This document shows positions 1 through 8,921 of a stretch of DNA of 30,500 nucleotides, in pieces. Source of the DNA: Tubiluchus corallicola (Eukaryota; Priapulida; Priapulimorpha; Priapulimorphida; Tubiluchidae); the NCBI GenBank assembly GCA_030141605.1, contig JAQGDQ010002457.1, forward strand, positions 1-30,500, given 5' to 3'. The notes beneath the pieces are model-generated. The model was not told the origin of the DNA, made no database searches, and saw only the letters and a list, made by a program, of their open reading frames with translations. A program made the position numbers and the translations under genes. How positions within the stretch are numbered: the first letter of the stretch is position 1; each line of letters opens with the position of its first letter.

Positions 1-521
1 TCCCTTTTGCTGGAGACAGATGACAATATATCTACCAAGTCATTTGTGGCATCTCTATTGTGAAGTATTAACGGCTTGTCGACATCCATCGCTAAATCGA
101 TAAATATGGCAAACAGATCCTTCTGTACCGATGCTGGAGTGTTATCCCTGTAGTAGTCAAGACCTACTTCCCCTATTGCCAAACACTTTTTGTGAGTTGC
201 CAATTTGCGAAATTTATCAAGGCTTGACAACGTAAAGCTGTCAGCATCGTTCGGATGCATGCCCACAGAGAAGTACACTTCTTCGTACTTCTCAGCTAAT
301 CTCGCCGCAGCTTTTGAACCCTTATAGCTCGTCCCCACGGTCAACATCCTCTTTACGAGGTGCTCTTTTGACCTTTCCACAAATGTGTCCAAGCTCTCGC
401 CAAAATGAGGAAAATGCAGATGAGTATGGGTGTCTGTGAAGAATATTCCCCGGGACACGGCCTCCTCAAACTCTCTTTTAAAGAGCTTGTACTCCTTATC
501 CTGCAAGCTGTTGATTATCAT
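1..521 (-). CDS. tatD: TatD family metal-dependent hydrolase/DNase (partial, C-terminus beyond left edge)
   Basis: The reverse strand from an ATG at 521 reads through to position 1 without a stop, so the C-terminus lies outside the window. I see TatD family signatures: a metal-binding stretch THTHLHFPHF after a short N-terminal extension of about 30 residues, the GEVGLDYYRD motif with its glutamate, and PLILHNRDA. TatD proteins are cytoplasmic TIM-barrel metal-dependent hydrolases with 3'-5' exonuclease activity. The start codon overlaps the metG stop (ATGA), which marks translational coupling and the distal end of the tmk-holB-ricT-metG-tatD operon. The N-terminal extension before the first His motif is longer than in typical TatD; I kept the ATG because of the overlap. 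Confidence 0.9.
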   Translation of the reverse strand, partial: MIINSLQDKEYKLFKREFEEAVSRGIFFTDTHTHLHFPHFGESLDTFVERSKEHLVKRMLTVGTSYKGSKAAARLAEKYEEVYFSVGMHPNDADSFTLSSLDKFRKLATHKKCLAIGEVGLDYYRDNTPASVQKDLFAIFIDLAMDVDKPLILHNRDATNDLVDILSSVSSKR

Positions 522-2446
522 TTTATCTTCGTTCCAGGTTTGATATCCGTGGGCAACTCCAATAGGTGATGTTTTTTGCCGTCAAAGGCTGCAAGAAGCA
601 TCCCTTCTGACAATATTCCCATGAGCTTTGCGGCTTTTAAGTTGCTTACCACGGCAAAAGATTTGCCATTGACGTCATCTGGCGTGTAGCTTTCTGCGAT
701 ACCTGCGACGATTGTACGCTCGGAAACACCGATATTGACCCTTAACTTGAGCAATTTTTTTGAACCTTCGACGTTTTCTGCCTCCAAAACTTTACCTGCA
801 ACCAAGGATACTTTTGTAAAATCATCAAATGAAATGATATTCTCCTTTGCTTCTGCTTTTTTGGCTTCTTTCACGTTTTGTTCTGCAAATATCTCCTTGA
901 GTTTCGATTTTTCATCCACTCTTGGGAATAACTGCTCCCCTTTTTGAATCTTTTCTCCGGCTTTGAGAAGGCGCAATCTCTTTAGTTCAGCCACATTGTT
1001 GTTGTAGAAATCGGGGTCTATGTTTAGAATTTCTCTCACCTTACCGCTGCTTTCTGGCATAAAGGGATAAGTCAAGAGTGACAGTATTCTGATAGCATCC
1101 AAGGATAAGTATAATACAGAGCCCAACCTACCTCTTGTGTCGGGGTTTGTGGCAAGATCCCATGGTTTTGTTTCTGCGATGTATTTGTTTAGGGCGGAGA
1201 TGAGCTCCCAAATTGACGTAAGGACTTTGTTGAATTCCATATTGTTCATATGAACGTCGACATTGTCTACTGTTTTTAGGATAAGCTCCTCAAGCTCTTT
1301 GTCTATATTTTCTTCATCGGCATATGCTGGAATTTCAAGGTCGTAGTATCTCTCAACCATGCTTACTGTCCTGCTGACAAGGTTGCCAAGGTCATTTGCA
1401 AGATCTCCATTTATCCGTCTGATTAGCGCTTTGAACGAAAAGTCTCCGTCAAGACCGAAGGGTACTTCTCTCATCAAGAAATATCTTATTGCATCTACCC
1501 CAAAGTTTTGTACCAGTCTGCTCGGCTCAATGGCATTTCCCAATGATTTTGACATTTTTTGCCCTTCCACAGTCCACCAGCCGTGAGCAAACACGGTTTT
1601 CGGTAGGTCTATGCCGAGACTCATTAACATTGTGGGCCAGTAGATTGCATGAAACCTCAGTATGTCCTTCCCTATCAAGTGAACGTCTGCCGGCCAATAT
1701 TTCCTCAAGTCGTCTCCACTATTCATGTGGCCTATGGCAGAGATGTAGTTTGACAAAGCGTCTATCCAAACGTAAATAACATGATCAGGATGCCCAGGAA
1801 CCGGAACCCCCCAAGCAAAAGATGTCCTGCTTACAGAAAGATCTTTTAAGTCTTCCTGCAAAAAGGACAATATTTCGTTCTTTCTGGATGTCGGCTTTAT
1901 AAAGTCAGGATTGTCATTTATGTGCTTAATAAGTCTATCTTGGTATTTCGACATTTTGAAAAAGAATGACGGTTCCTTCAGGCTAACTGTCGTCCTGCCG
2001 CAGTCTGGGCATCCTGTTCCCTCTATCAGTTGTGTCTCTGTCCAGTACGTCTCGCAAGGACTACAGTAAAGCCCTTGGTACTCCCCGAGATATATATCCC
2101 CACTGTCCATCATTTTTTTGAATAGAACTGTCACACTCTCCTTGTGGAGGTCGTCAGTTGTGCGTATAAAATAGTCGTAGGATATATCAAGAGTTTCCCA
2201 TAAACCCTTGAATCTCTCCACAACTCTATCTGCCAAGGCTGTTACCTCTTCATTATTTGCTTTGGCGGCGTTTTCTATCTTCTGCCCATGCTCATCCGTG
2301 CCGGTGAGAAAATATGTATCAAAGCCGACAAGCCGCTTATACCTAGCAAGAACATCGGCTGCTATGGTGGTATAAGCATGACCTATGTGAGGGACATCAT
2401 TGACGTAATATATCGGTGTGGTGACATAATAGGTATTTGCGCTCAT
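518..2446 (-). CDS. metG: Methionyl-tRNA synthetase with C-terminal tRNA-binding domain
   Basis: Charges tRNA-Met with methionine in the cytoplasm. The 642-residue protein has the class I HIGH motif at residues 20-23 and KMSKS at 298-302. A single zinc knuckle with Cys129, Cys132, Cys147 and Cys150 sits in the connective peptide. The anticodon-binding helical domain follows. From about residue 535 there is a Trbp111/EMAP-like OB-fold (DFTKVSLVAGKV... SEGMLLAA), typical of dimeric bacterial MetRS. The ATG at 2446 overlaps the ricT stop (ATGA) and is preceded by a GGAGG ribosome site inside ricT. Length and domain order match full-length bacterial MetG. Nothing is missing. Confidence 0.97.
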   Translation of the reverse strand: MSANTYYVTTPIYYVNDVPHIGHAYTTIAADVLARYKRLVGFDTYFLTGTDEHGQKIENAAKANNEEVTALADRVVERFKGLWETLDISYDYFIRTTDDLHKESVTVLFKKMMDSGDIYLGEYQGLYCSPCETYWTETQLIEGTGCPDCGRTTVSLKEPSFFFKMSKYQDRLIKHINDNPDFIKPTSRKNEILSFLQEDLKDLSVSRTSFAWGVPVPGHPDHVIYVWIDALSNYISAIGHMNSGDDLRKYWPADVHLIGKDILRFHAIYWPTMLMSLGIDLPKTVFAHGWWTVEGQKMSKSLGNAIEPSRLVQNFGVDAIRYFLMREVPFGLDGDFSFKALIRRINGDLANDLGNLVSRTVSMVERYYDLEIPAYADEENIDKELEELILKTVDNVDVHMNNMEFNKVLTSIWELISALNKYIAETKPWDLATNPDTRGRLGSVLYLSLDAIRILSLLTYPFMPESSGKVREILNIDPDFYNNNVAELKRLRLLKAGEKIQKGEQLFPRVDEKSKLKEIFAEQNVKEAKKAEAKENIISFDDFTKVSLVAGKVLEAENVEGSKKLLKLRVNIGVSERTIVAGIAESYTPDDVNGKSFAVVSNLKAAKLMGILSEGMLLAAFDGKKHHLLELPTDIKPGTKIK

Positions 2447-3162
2447 ATACTACCTCCAGAGTCTTCTTCAATCACATCATTTAGCTCCACGACGTCTTCC
2501 GTATTCTTTTCCGCACACTTTGGGAGGCTGTCCTTTTCAAACATTAAACAGCACATAAGCCTGCCGCAACATCCTGATAGTTTGGCAGGATTGAGCATGA
2601 GGCGTTGTTCCTTGGCCATCTTGATCGATACATTGTCAAATTTGCGCAAGAACGTGGAACAGCAAAACTCCTTCCCACAAACCCCAAATCCTCCGACAAT
2701 TTTGGTGGCATCTCGAACCCCTATTTGGCGCATCTCTATCCTTGTCTTGAAGACTCTTGCCAAAGTTTTTACAAGTTGACGAAAATCGGTTCTACTATTT
2801 GCCGTGAAGTAAAATGTAAGCTTGCTTCTATCAAGAGTGTATTCAGCATCCACCAACTTCATGTCAAGGGTGTGAAGCTGGACGAGAGCAGAGCAGATCA
2901 AAAGAGCTTTCTTCTCATCCTTTTTATTTGTCAATAAGGTGAAATGATCTTTAGTACTTAAGGGGCGAAGAGTTCGCTTCATATCTTTTGGATTGGCAAC
3001 CCTCTTTTCATGACCCTCCACCGCAACGACGGCAATAGATTCGCCCTTATCGGTTTCTACAACTACCTGTTCTCCAGCTCTTACCACGTCATTGCATGAT
3101 AAAAAATCATATATCTTACCGCAGCGCTTAAATGATACGCCGGTAACGTTAACCTGTTTCAC
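2443..3162 (-). CDS. ricT: PSP1 domain protein RicT/YaaT
   Basis: 239 residues matching the PSP1 family. In Bacillus subtilis RicT (YaaT) joins RicA and RicF in an Fe-S-bearing complex that affects RNase Y-dependent mRNA maturation. In other phyla the role is not well defined. The C-terminal half carries the family's cysteine-rich block: VCGKEFCC, then GCCGRLMCCLMFE, plausible Fe-S ligands. The start is GTG at 3162 with GAGG seven bases upstream. It overlaps the holB stop by 14 bases. The gene order tmk-holB-ricT-metG-tatD is conserved in several phyla, which supports the assignment. No ricA/ricF homologue lies in this window. Confidence 0.9.
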   Translation of the reverse strand: MKQVNVTGVSFKRCGKIYDFLSCNDVVRAGEQVVVETDKGESIAVVAVEGHEKRVANPKDMKRTLRPLSTKDHFTLLTNKKDEKKALLICSALVQLHTLDMKLVDAEYTLDRSKLTFYFTANSRTDFRQLVKTLARVFKTRIEMRQIGVRDATKIVGGFGVCGKEFCCSTFLRKFDNVSIKMAKEQRLMLNPAKLSGCCGRLMCCLMFEKDSLPKCAEKNTEDVVELNDVIEEDSGGSI

Positions 3163-4063
3163 TAAATACCTCTATCAGTTTGCTTGTAAGCTCCATTTTG
3201 CATATACCTAAGTTCACATTATACTCAAGTCGCTTGAGAAACTCCAGCACATAATGGGAAAACTCCAGATACTCATTCCTTCTGTCTGATTTGTAGATGG
3301 TTAATGCTTCCGAATAAAGGGATCTGCACAGAAGGGCTAGACGCTCTTTGTCCTCTATGTTGTTGATCTGATCGACCACCTCTACAAGATATCCCTCTTG
3401 AAGTTTTGACAATATATTTGTCCCCCTCAAGCCTAAGGAAGCAAGAGCATAGTTTACCGTCCCGTTCGAGTTTTTTAAGGCATAGTCAATATCTGCCTCA
3501 TTGTCTACCTTTGCAGATAATATACTGCGAAGGTCTGCTTCATTTAGCGTGTTGAAATGTGTGGTTACGCATCTTGAGCGTATGGTGTCCAGCAACATGT
3601 CGTACTTACTCGTTAACAGGAAAAAATATGTGTTTTGCCCCGGCTCTTCGAGGGTTTTCAAGAACGCATTCCCCGCAGGCTGGGCTATTGTGTGCACATT
3701 ATCTAGGATGTATACTTTGCATCTACCTGAAAAGGGGCTCATGGCGGCTCTGTTTGACAACTCTCTCATGTTGTCTATCTTAAGGTCGCTCTCTTCAAAA
3801 ATTTCGAGATCCGGATGTGCATTCGCTGATATTTTGGTGCAAGACTCACAAAAACAACTTTCAAAAAAATTGCCCTCTAAGCAGAGCAAACCCATGCCTA
3901 GATTTATGCTGAAAAGTTTTTTGCCTATACTTTCCGGTCCGACAAATATGTAAGCGTGACTTAATCTGTTGGAAGACACGGTCTTTTTGAAGAGTTTTTT
4001 CTGCTCATAGTGTCCAAGCACAACGTCTGGGGTGATCTTTGCATTGTTTATGGCGTCTGTCAT
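3149..4063 (-). CDS. holB: DNA polymerase III subunit delta' (clamp loader)
   Basis: AAA+ clamp-loader subunit that helps load the sliding clamp during replication. Visible features: the N-terminal 'SHAYIFVGPESIGKK' region at residues 35-49, a cysteine cluster (Cys61, Cys70, Cys72, Cys75) in the expected zinc-binding position, the TLEEPG motif, and the SRC motif (residues near 163-166). The P-loop ends in Lys-Lys instead of Lys-Ser/Thr. This agrees with delta' usually not hydrolysing ATP. At 304 residues it is slightly short for the family. The ATG at 4063 overlaps the tmk stop (ATGA). Confidence 0.92.
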   Translation of the reverse strand: MTDAINNAKITPDVVLGHYEQKKLFKKTVSSNRLSHAYIFVGPESIGKKLFSINLGMGLLCLEGNFFESCFCESCTKISANAHPDLEIFEESDLKIDNMRELSNRAAMSPFSGRCKVYILDNVHTIAQPAGNAFLKTLEEPGQNTYFFLLTSKYDMLLDTIRSRCVTTHFNTLNEADLRSILSAKVDNEADIDYALKNSNGTVNYALASLGLRGTNILSKLQEGYLVEVVDQINNIEDKERLALLCRSLYSEALTIYKSDRRNEYLEFSHYVLEFLKRLEYNVNLGICKMELTSKLIEVFSETG

Positions 4064-4698
4064 ATGATCCCTGTCATAGTTTCAAGTTTCTCCTTTATCT
4101 TCAGAAAAACCTCTTCTTCACTCCCGTTTGCATCTATGACGAAAGTGTTTTCAAATTTTTCAGCATACCAAAGGAAGCCTTCTCTGACTTTTCTAAAGAA
4201 GGGGATCCCAAAAGATTCAAATTTGCCCTCTTGTTGGACAAGATTGTCCCTTTCTAGCCTTGTCTCGGAGCGTACCAGAGCAATTTCTGGGGAAATATCT
4301 AATATAAACGCTATATCGGGCATTTTTATAACTTTGTCAAAGGGCTTCAGCATATCTTCACTGATATCCCTGCCCTTGATCTGGTAGGCATAAGTGGAGG
4401 GTATTGAGCGATCACACAGAACATCAATGCCTTTAGCCAAGTTTGGCATTATTACCTTGCTCTGGTGCTCTATCCTGTTGGCTGTGAAGAGTAGAAGTTC
4501 GCTCAACTCTTCCAAATCTTGTTCCTGATGCAGAAGATGTTGGCGCAAAAGCTTGCCCAAATCTGTGCCGCCGGGCTCCTTCGTTGTGATGTGCTTCCTA
4601 GAGATAGAGTCAAAATAGCTGGATAAGCGGGCAATCTGCGTACTCTTCCCGCATCCGTCTATACCATCAAGCACTATAAAGCGAGCGCCATTGTCCAT
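4060..4698 (-). CDS. tmk: Thymidylate kinase
   Basis: Phosphorylates dTMP to dTDP with ATP. The 212-residue protein has the P-loop GIDGCGKST (residues 12-20), the TKEPGGT motif, the DRS...STYAYQ signature after the LID-side region, and a LID segment with SETRLERDN. The length is normal for bacterial Tmk. The ATG at 4698 has AAGGA upstream with a short AT-rich spacer. It is the first gene of the housekeeping operon on this strand. A 49-base gap separates it from the DUF4340 gene, so read-through from the ABC operon is possible. Confidence 0.95.
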   Translation of the reverse strand: MDNGARFIVLDGIDGCGKSTQIARLSSYFDSISRKHITTKEPGGTDLGKLLRQHLLHQEQDLEELSELLLFTANRIEHQSKVIMPNLAKGIDVLCDRSIPSTYAYQIKGRDISEDMLKPFDKVIKMPDIAFILDISPEIALVRSETRLERDNLVQQEGKFESFGIPFFRKVREGFLWYAEKFENTFVIDANGSEEEVFLKIKEKLETMTGII

Positions 4699-4747
4699 AA
4701 AAATTCCTTACAAAAATCTTAAAACAGGAAGGTCGAGCCTAAAGCCC

Positions 4748-5677
4748 TTACTCTTCATCCGCGTGCACCGGTATATGAATGTGTTTGTTGAGATTAAGTG
4801 CGGCATCCTCCAGTTCACCAAACTTGAAGTTATATACAATAAGTATGGCACCGTCCTTCCTCAAATAGCAATCATCATCATAATAGTAACATGCAAATTC
4901 CTTCTTTGTCCCATTCTTAAATGAAAAGGATATGTTGCCGTCCCTATAAGCTGTGCTTGGCATAACGTTATCCTTTGCAAAGGAGTTGACCTTGAAGGGT
5001 GCAATGCTTGAAGTGAACTCAAAAATCTTTTGCTGGGGTATCGAAATACCGTTGTAGAACCATTCTTTCATCTGAAGTCCCTCAATGGCTCTTTGCTCTA
5101 TGAGTATCTCTGTACCATGAAACTTAATATCGATGGTTTCCAAATCCGCTAAATCGTAATCGATCAAGGTTTTGTCTCTGACTTGAGCCATAGTGTAGGG
5201 CAGGCTTGCAAAGAAGCTACCGTCCGTTAAAATAACTTCACCGGATGAACGTTCCACATACACAAACTTCCTTTCAAGGTCAAAAGTGCCTATCTTTAGC
5301 GTGAGCTCTTTATCTCCTTGGTGCAGGATGATCGTTGATGAATTGTTGTCAAGGTGGACATTTTCATTCTCAACACTACTCATGCCTATGGTCGTTATCT
5401 TTTCTGTTTTAAGCAGGTTTTCTACAAGCTTCTCAATAGCTTCTTGGTTTGCCGGCCACTCTACGGGCGTCACCAGCATCCATCTGCCGTCCTCCTTTGA
5501 GATATCGAGCTCGAAATCACCCTTGCCAAAGTATTCTATTCTGTCGATATCCGTCAATGAACTGATCATATATTCAACTTCGTAGATCTCCCTTTTTCCG
5601 CTAAAAGAGATGATAATGTATATTAGCACAAGAGAGACTGCAAATATTGGCAGTATAAAATCTCTTATATTTGTCAT
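4748..5677 (-). CDS. DUF4340 domain protein, partner of GldG-type ABC system
   Basis: 309 residues with one N-terminal membrane anchor (FILPIFAVSLVLIYIIIS) and an extracytoplasmic domain of the DUF4340 type, repeated beta-rich modules with 'WP...I..L...L' segments. The function is unknown. Members are almost always encoded beside GldG-like proteins, as here. The start ATG at 5677 has GGAGG upstream and overlaps the preceding gldG-like stop (ATGA), so it is translated as part of the four-gene ABC unit. It is likely an accessory protein that acts at the membrane with the transporter. Confidence 0.8.
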   Translation of the reverse strand: MTNIRDFILPIFAVSLVLIYIIISFSGKREIYEVEYMISSLTDIDRIEYFGKGDFELDISKEDGRWMLVTPVEWPANQEAIEKLVENLLKTEKITTIGMSSVENENVHLDNNSSTIILHQGDKELTLKIGTFDLERKFVYVERSSGEVILTDGSFFASLPYTMAQVRDKTLIDYDLADLETIDIKFHGTEILIEQRAIEGLQMKEWFYNGISIPQQKIFEFTSSIAPFKVNSFAKDNVMPSTAYRDGNISFSFKNGTKKEFACYYYDDDCYLRKDGAILIVYNFKFGELEDAALNLNKHIHIPVHADEE

Positions 5678-7230
5678 AAAAATTTCCTCCTAACCATGAA
5701 TATTTTTAGCACAATAAAGCCTATCAAGAGCGATAAAAACGGAGGCAAAAACATTGCGGAATATTTTAAAATTCCCTGTATGTATGAGGAATGCAGATTT
5801 ATAGGGTGAGTGGGCAATTCCCTTTGGCGCAGCTCCACCATCGTGATGTCATCATACGTGTGATCTATCATATTCAACAAAAATGCTGCATTATCAGAGA
5901 GAAAATTGTACTCATCCTTAAGAAAACCGCTGTCTCCGATGAGATAAAGAGTACCGCTACCCTCCTTCAGGAAGGAGTCTTCATGGGGCTTTATAGGGTT
6001 GTCAAACTCTCCAATAAAATTCCCTTGGGCTTTTATGGCTAAAACCTGACGACCTGCCTTGAATTCATCTTTGTAGTACGGTCTGTCGATCCGTATATCA
6101 AGTGTGTGCTCCGGAGGGTCATAGATGGCTAGACCGCTTGATCTTGATGTTCTCGCGATATAGTCTATCTTCAACTCATCGCTTTCCGTATACTCTATTG
6201 GGGATGCGAAGAAAAAGCTCAAGCTCGAAATACCTGAAGTTTCGGGCAAATCCCTGTTAATATCCACAGATTCTGGAAAAAATGGATACTTTATAATAGT
6301 ATTACTTCCACTGGCGCTAGTGTTTGGCAAGCTGGTCGTGATGGCGTTTTTGTCCAAAACCAACCCTTTTTTTAGCTCAATGCCGTTCAGATCTAAAAAA
6401 TCCTCAAAGCCATTGCGTATAAAAAAGGTTCTATTGTCGCTAAGATCTCCCTTTACTACATCAAGTCCCATTAACAGGGTGTTTCCTGCCATCAGGTATT
6501 GCTGTATTGCGTAGCGGACTGTAGGCTCTACCGAAGAGTTTGGTCCTGCAAATATTGTCATTTTGTATTTAGGATCGATAATATCCCCCGGAGAAAGCTC
6601 AACAGTCTCCACGTTGTAATAGCTGTTCAACAGAGCTGTTATGTTGGCAATCTCTCCGGCTTTTGATTCAGGGCTGACGGAGTCGCTAGCTGTGAGTATC
6701 GCCAAGTCTTGGGGTTTTGAACTCATCCTGTTTATGGCGCTTGTGATGCTGTATTCAGGATTTGCGTCCCTGCTTACGTATGGCACAACCTCCACTTTAT
6801 CCCCGTATATGATCACATAGCCCATGTAGATATCCCTTATCTGATAACTGTCTGAAGCTACGACGTTGATGCGCATGGGGCTAATCCCGTACCTATTTAC
6901 TGCATTTTTGAAATTTGGATTTTTGTCATCTATCACTTGGAAGTTAAAGTTCTTGGGTGATGCTGTCTTGTACTCATTCAACAGATCTAAAAAATAACGC
7001 GATGAAATGTTGAATTCACTGGGCAGATCTGTGCTTACCATAAATATTATGGTTGTCTCATAGTCCAGGCTGTGCAGTACCTTTTTGCTGGCTGAGCTCA
7101 GGGAGTACAGCTTACCGCTGGTGAAATCCAGCTTTTTGTTAGAAGCGTAAAATATCAGGTTTGCAAATAGTACAATGACAACCACTGATACAAGATTTAT
7201 GTAAATTAAATGCTGACGACTAAGCTTCAT
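5674..7230 (-). CDS. GldG-like ABC transporter auxiliary protein
   Basis: 518 residues. It has an N-terminal transmembrane helix (about residues 9-28), a large extracytoplasmic domain resembling the GldG/ABC_transp_aux family (segments such as VVPYVSRDANPEYSITSAIN and MTIFAGPNSSVEPTVRYAIQQYL), and a C-terminal transmembrane helix followed by a short basic tail. In Bacteroidota GldG works with GldA and GldF in gliding. In non-gliding phyla the homologous system has an unproven cell-envelope role. It overlaps the permease stop by one base (TAATG). The name reflects homology only, not gliding. Confidence 0.8.
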   Translation of the reverse strand: MKLSRQHLIYINLVSVVVIVLFANLIFYASNKKLDFTSGKLYSLSSASKKVLHSLDYETTIIFMVSTDLPSEFNISSRYFLDLLNEYKTASPKNFNFQVIDDKNPNFKNAVNRYGISPMRINVVASDSYQIRDIYMGYVIIYGDKVEVVPYVSRDANPEYSITSAINRMSSKPQDLAILTASDSVSPESKAGEIANITALLNSYYNVETVELSPGDIIDPKYKMTIFAGPNSSVEPTVRYAIQQYLMAGNTLLMGLDVVKGDLSDNRTFFIRNGFEDFLDLNGIELKKGLVLDKNAITTSLPNTSASGSNTIIKYPFFPESVDINRDLPETSGISSLSFFFASPIEYTESDELKIDYIARTSRSSGLAIYDPPEHTLDIRIDRPYYKDEFKAGRQVLAIKAQGNFIGEFDNPIKPHEDSFLKEGSGTLYLIGDSGFLKDEYNFLSDNAAFLLNMIDHTYDDITMVELRQRELPTHPINLHSSYIQGILKYSAMFLPPFLSLLIGFIVLKIFMVRRKFL

Positions 7231-7937
7231 TATTCACTCCTCATCTGTATGCGATGCTTTGTAAAATGTAAGAAAAGAGCCGTCAGTGACAAGAAGTAGA
7301 CGACATTCTCCACCTTGATAACGCCCATGGAGAAATTGCGAAAATGATAACTGTTTGACATATAATTTGCCGCAATCTGCAGTGATGTAGGTAAAAATGA
7401 ACCGACATAGCCCATCATATTTATGAGAAATATTATGAAAAATCCTACAATGAAAGCTACTATTTGGTTAGATGTGATGCATGAAGCGAAGATGCCTATG
7501 GATGTGTACAGACACGCTGTCAGCAGTATGCCCACATAGGTGGTAAACATCGGACCCAAGTCCGGATTTCCTGAAACGAATACAACAAAGCAATAGTAAA
7601 GCGTAAGCGATAGGGGAAACAAAAATACAACCATTCCGCTCAAAAATTTACCTATGACATACTTTGTCTCATCAATGCCTGTCGTCATAACCAGCTCGAA
7701 CGTGCCGTAATGTCTCTCTTCAGCTATCATTCGCATGGTTATGGCAGGTATGTAGAACATCATCAAAAATGTCAGCATACTGACAAAGCTCCTGAGCTCT
7801 GCCAATGAATTTAAAAAGAATGTGTTTGCAAAAAAGTATCCCGTGGCTAAAAGGAATATGGCGGTAAGTACAAACATGCCTATTGAAAAGAAAGATACCT
7901 TTAACTCCTTTATCACCATAGCTAAAATAATACTCAT
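7230..7937 (-). CDS. ABC-2 type permease (GldF-like)
   Basis: 235 residues with about six predicted hydrophobic helices. It opens with MSIILAMVIKELKVSFFS, which is typical of ABC-2 permeases where a cytoplasmic helix precedes the first membrane span. The RMIAEERHYGTFELVMTTGID segment is characteristic of the GldF/CcmB/ABC-2 family coupling region. It lies directly between the ATPase gene and the gldG-like gene, with one-base TAATG overlaps on both sides, so all are co-translated. The transported substrate is unknown. Confidence 0.85.
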   Translation of the reverse strand: MSIILAMVIKELKVSFFSIGMFVLTAIFLLATGYFFANTFFLNSLAELRSFVSMLTFLMMFYIPAITMRMIAEERHYGTFELVMTTGIDETKYVIGKFLSGMVVFLFPLSLTLYYCFVVFVSGNPDLGPMFTTYVGILLTACLYTSIGIFASCITSNQIVAFIVGFFIIFLINMMGYVGSFLPTSLQIAANYMSNSYHFRNFSMGVIKVENVVYFLSLTALFLHFTKHRIQMRSE

Positions 7938-8827
7938 TATTTCTCCTCCGTCAGGGATATAAAAAGATCTTCAAGGCTCACAGATTTACTCGAAAACTCC
8001 AGCGTCCTGTAGCTGTTTTCCTTGAGGAATTTTGATATTTCATCCCGTTTGTCCCCATCCGTTTCCAGTGTTGCTTTCCCATTTTCCAAAGAGATAACTT
8101 TGCCAAGCTTTTCAAGATCAGCTTCCCGAATGGTAGGCTCTGTCTCCAGCAGGTATATAACTCTATCCTTTTTCAGGTTATCCATCCTCTCATCGAGTAT
8201 TATCTTGCCCTTGTTTATTATTATTGCCCTGTCGCAAGTCTGCTCTACTTCCTGCATGATGTGGGTTGATAGAATAACAGCCTTTTCGCGTCCGAGCTCC
8301 TTGATGAGTTTGCGTATTTCAACTATCTGGTTAGGATCAAGACCTGACGTGGGCTCATCCAGTATTAGGATTTTAGGATTTGCCATGATAGCTTGAGCTA
8401 TTCCCACGCGCTGTTGATAGCCGTTTGACAAATGGGCTATCTTTTTGCCTATGATGTCGGATATTTTGCAGCTTTCTGCTGATTTGAATATCGCTTCCTT
8501 TAGTCCTTTGCCTTTTAAGCCTTTTAGCCCGCCCATATACAGCAGGTAGTCATAAGCTGTCAGTTCTTGAAAGATAGGGTTGTTTTCCGGAAGGTAGCCG
8601 ATGTTTTGCCTTACATCGCTTCTGCTGGTGTCCAGTCTTTCCCCGTTTATTTCTGCATACCCACTTGATGCGTTCATAAAACATGTGAGCATCTGCATCA
8701 TAGTGGTCTTTCCAGCACCGTTTGGACCCAAAAAACCGACTATTTCACTATCGCCTATATCGATGTTGACATTGTCTACAGCACACAATTGGCCATAGTA
8801 TTTGGTAATGCCTCTTGTTACTATCAT
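7937..8827 (-). CDS. ABC transporter ATP-binding protein (GldA-like)
   Basis: Nucleotide-binding subunit of the ABC system. Motifs: Walker A GPNGAGKTT, Q-loop region IGYLPENNP, signature LSNGYQQRVGIAQA (LSGGQ variant), Walker B ILILDEPTSGLDP, and the H-loop STH. The C-terminal extension of about 80 residues is typical of this drug/gliding-type subfamily. A longer reading frame begins at a TTG (8845). I chose the ATG at 8827 because a GGGAG ribosome site sits six bases upstream and the protein then starts MIVTRGITKYYG, the normal N-terminus. It is the first gene of the four-gene unit. The roughly 94 bases upstream up to the hypF stop probably hold its promoter, but I could not pick a clear one. 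Confidence 0.9.
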   Translation of the reverse strand: MIVTRGITKYYGQLCAVDNVNIDIGDSEIVGFLGPNGAGKTTMMQMLTCFMNASSGYAEINGERLDTSRSDVRQNIGYLPENNPIFQELTAYDYLLYMGGLKGLKGKGLKEAIFKSAESCKISDIIGKKIAHLSNGYQQRVGIAQAIMANPKILILDEPTSGLDPNQIVEIRKLIKELGREKAVILSTHIMQEVEQTCDRAIIINKGKIILDERMDNLKKDRVIYLLETEPTIREADLEKLGKVISLENGKATLETDGDKRDEISKFLKENSYRTLEFSSKSVSLEDLFISLTEEK

Positions 8828-8921
8828 CACGATCTCCCAATTCAATTTTTAAGGATTTATTCTAAATAACCGAAAACAAGACTTTTAACACAATTAGTGG
8901 ATTTTGCAACTACAATTGTTC

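Noticed and set aside
4691-4924. Plus-strand open frame of 77 codons
   Set aside because: It is antisense to the DUF4340 gene, has biased composition and no recognisable domain. Similar antisense frames across metG, holB, A1, A2 and others were rejected for the same reason.
8828-8921. Promoter upstream of the ABC ATPase gene
   Set aside because: TAGAAT and several TTG hexamers are present, but none at acceptable spacing; left unannotated.
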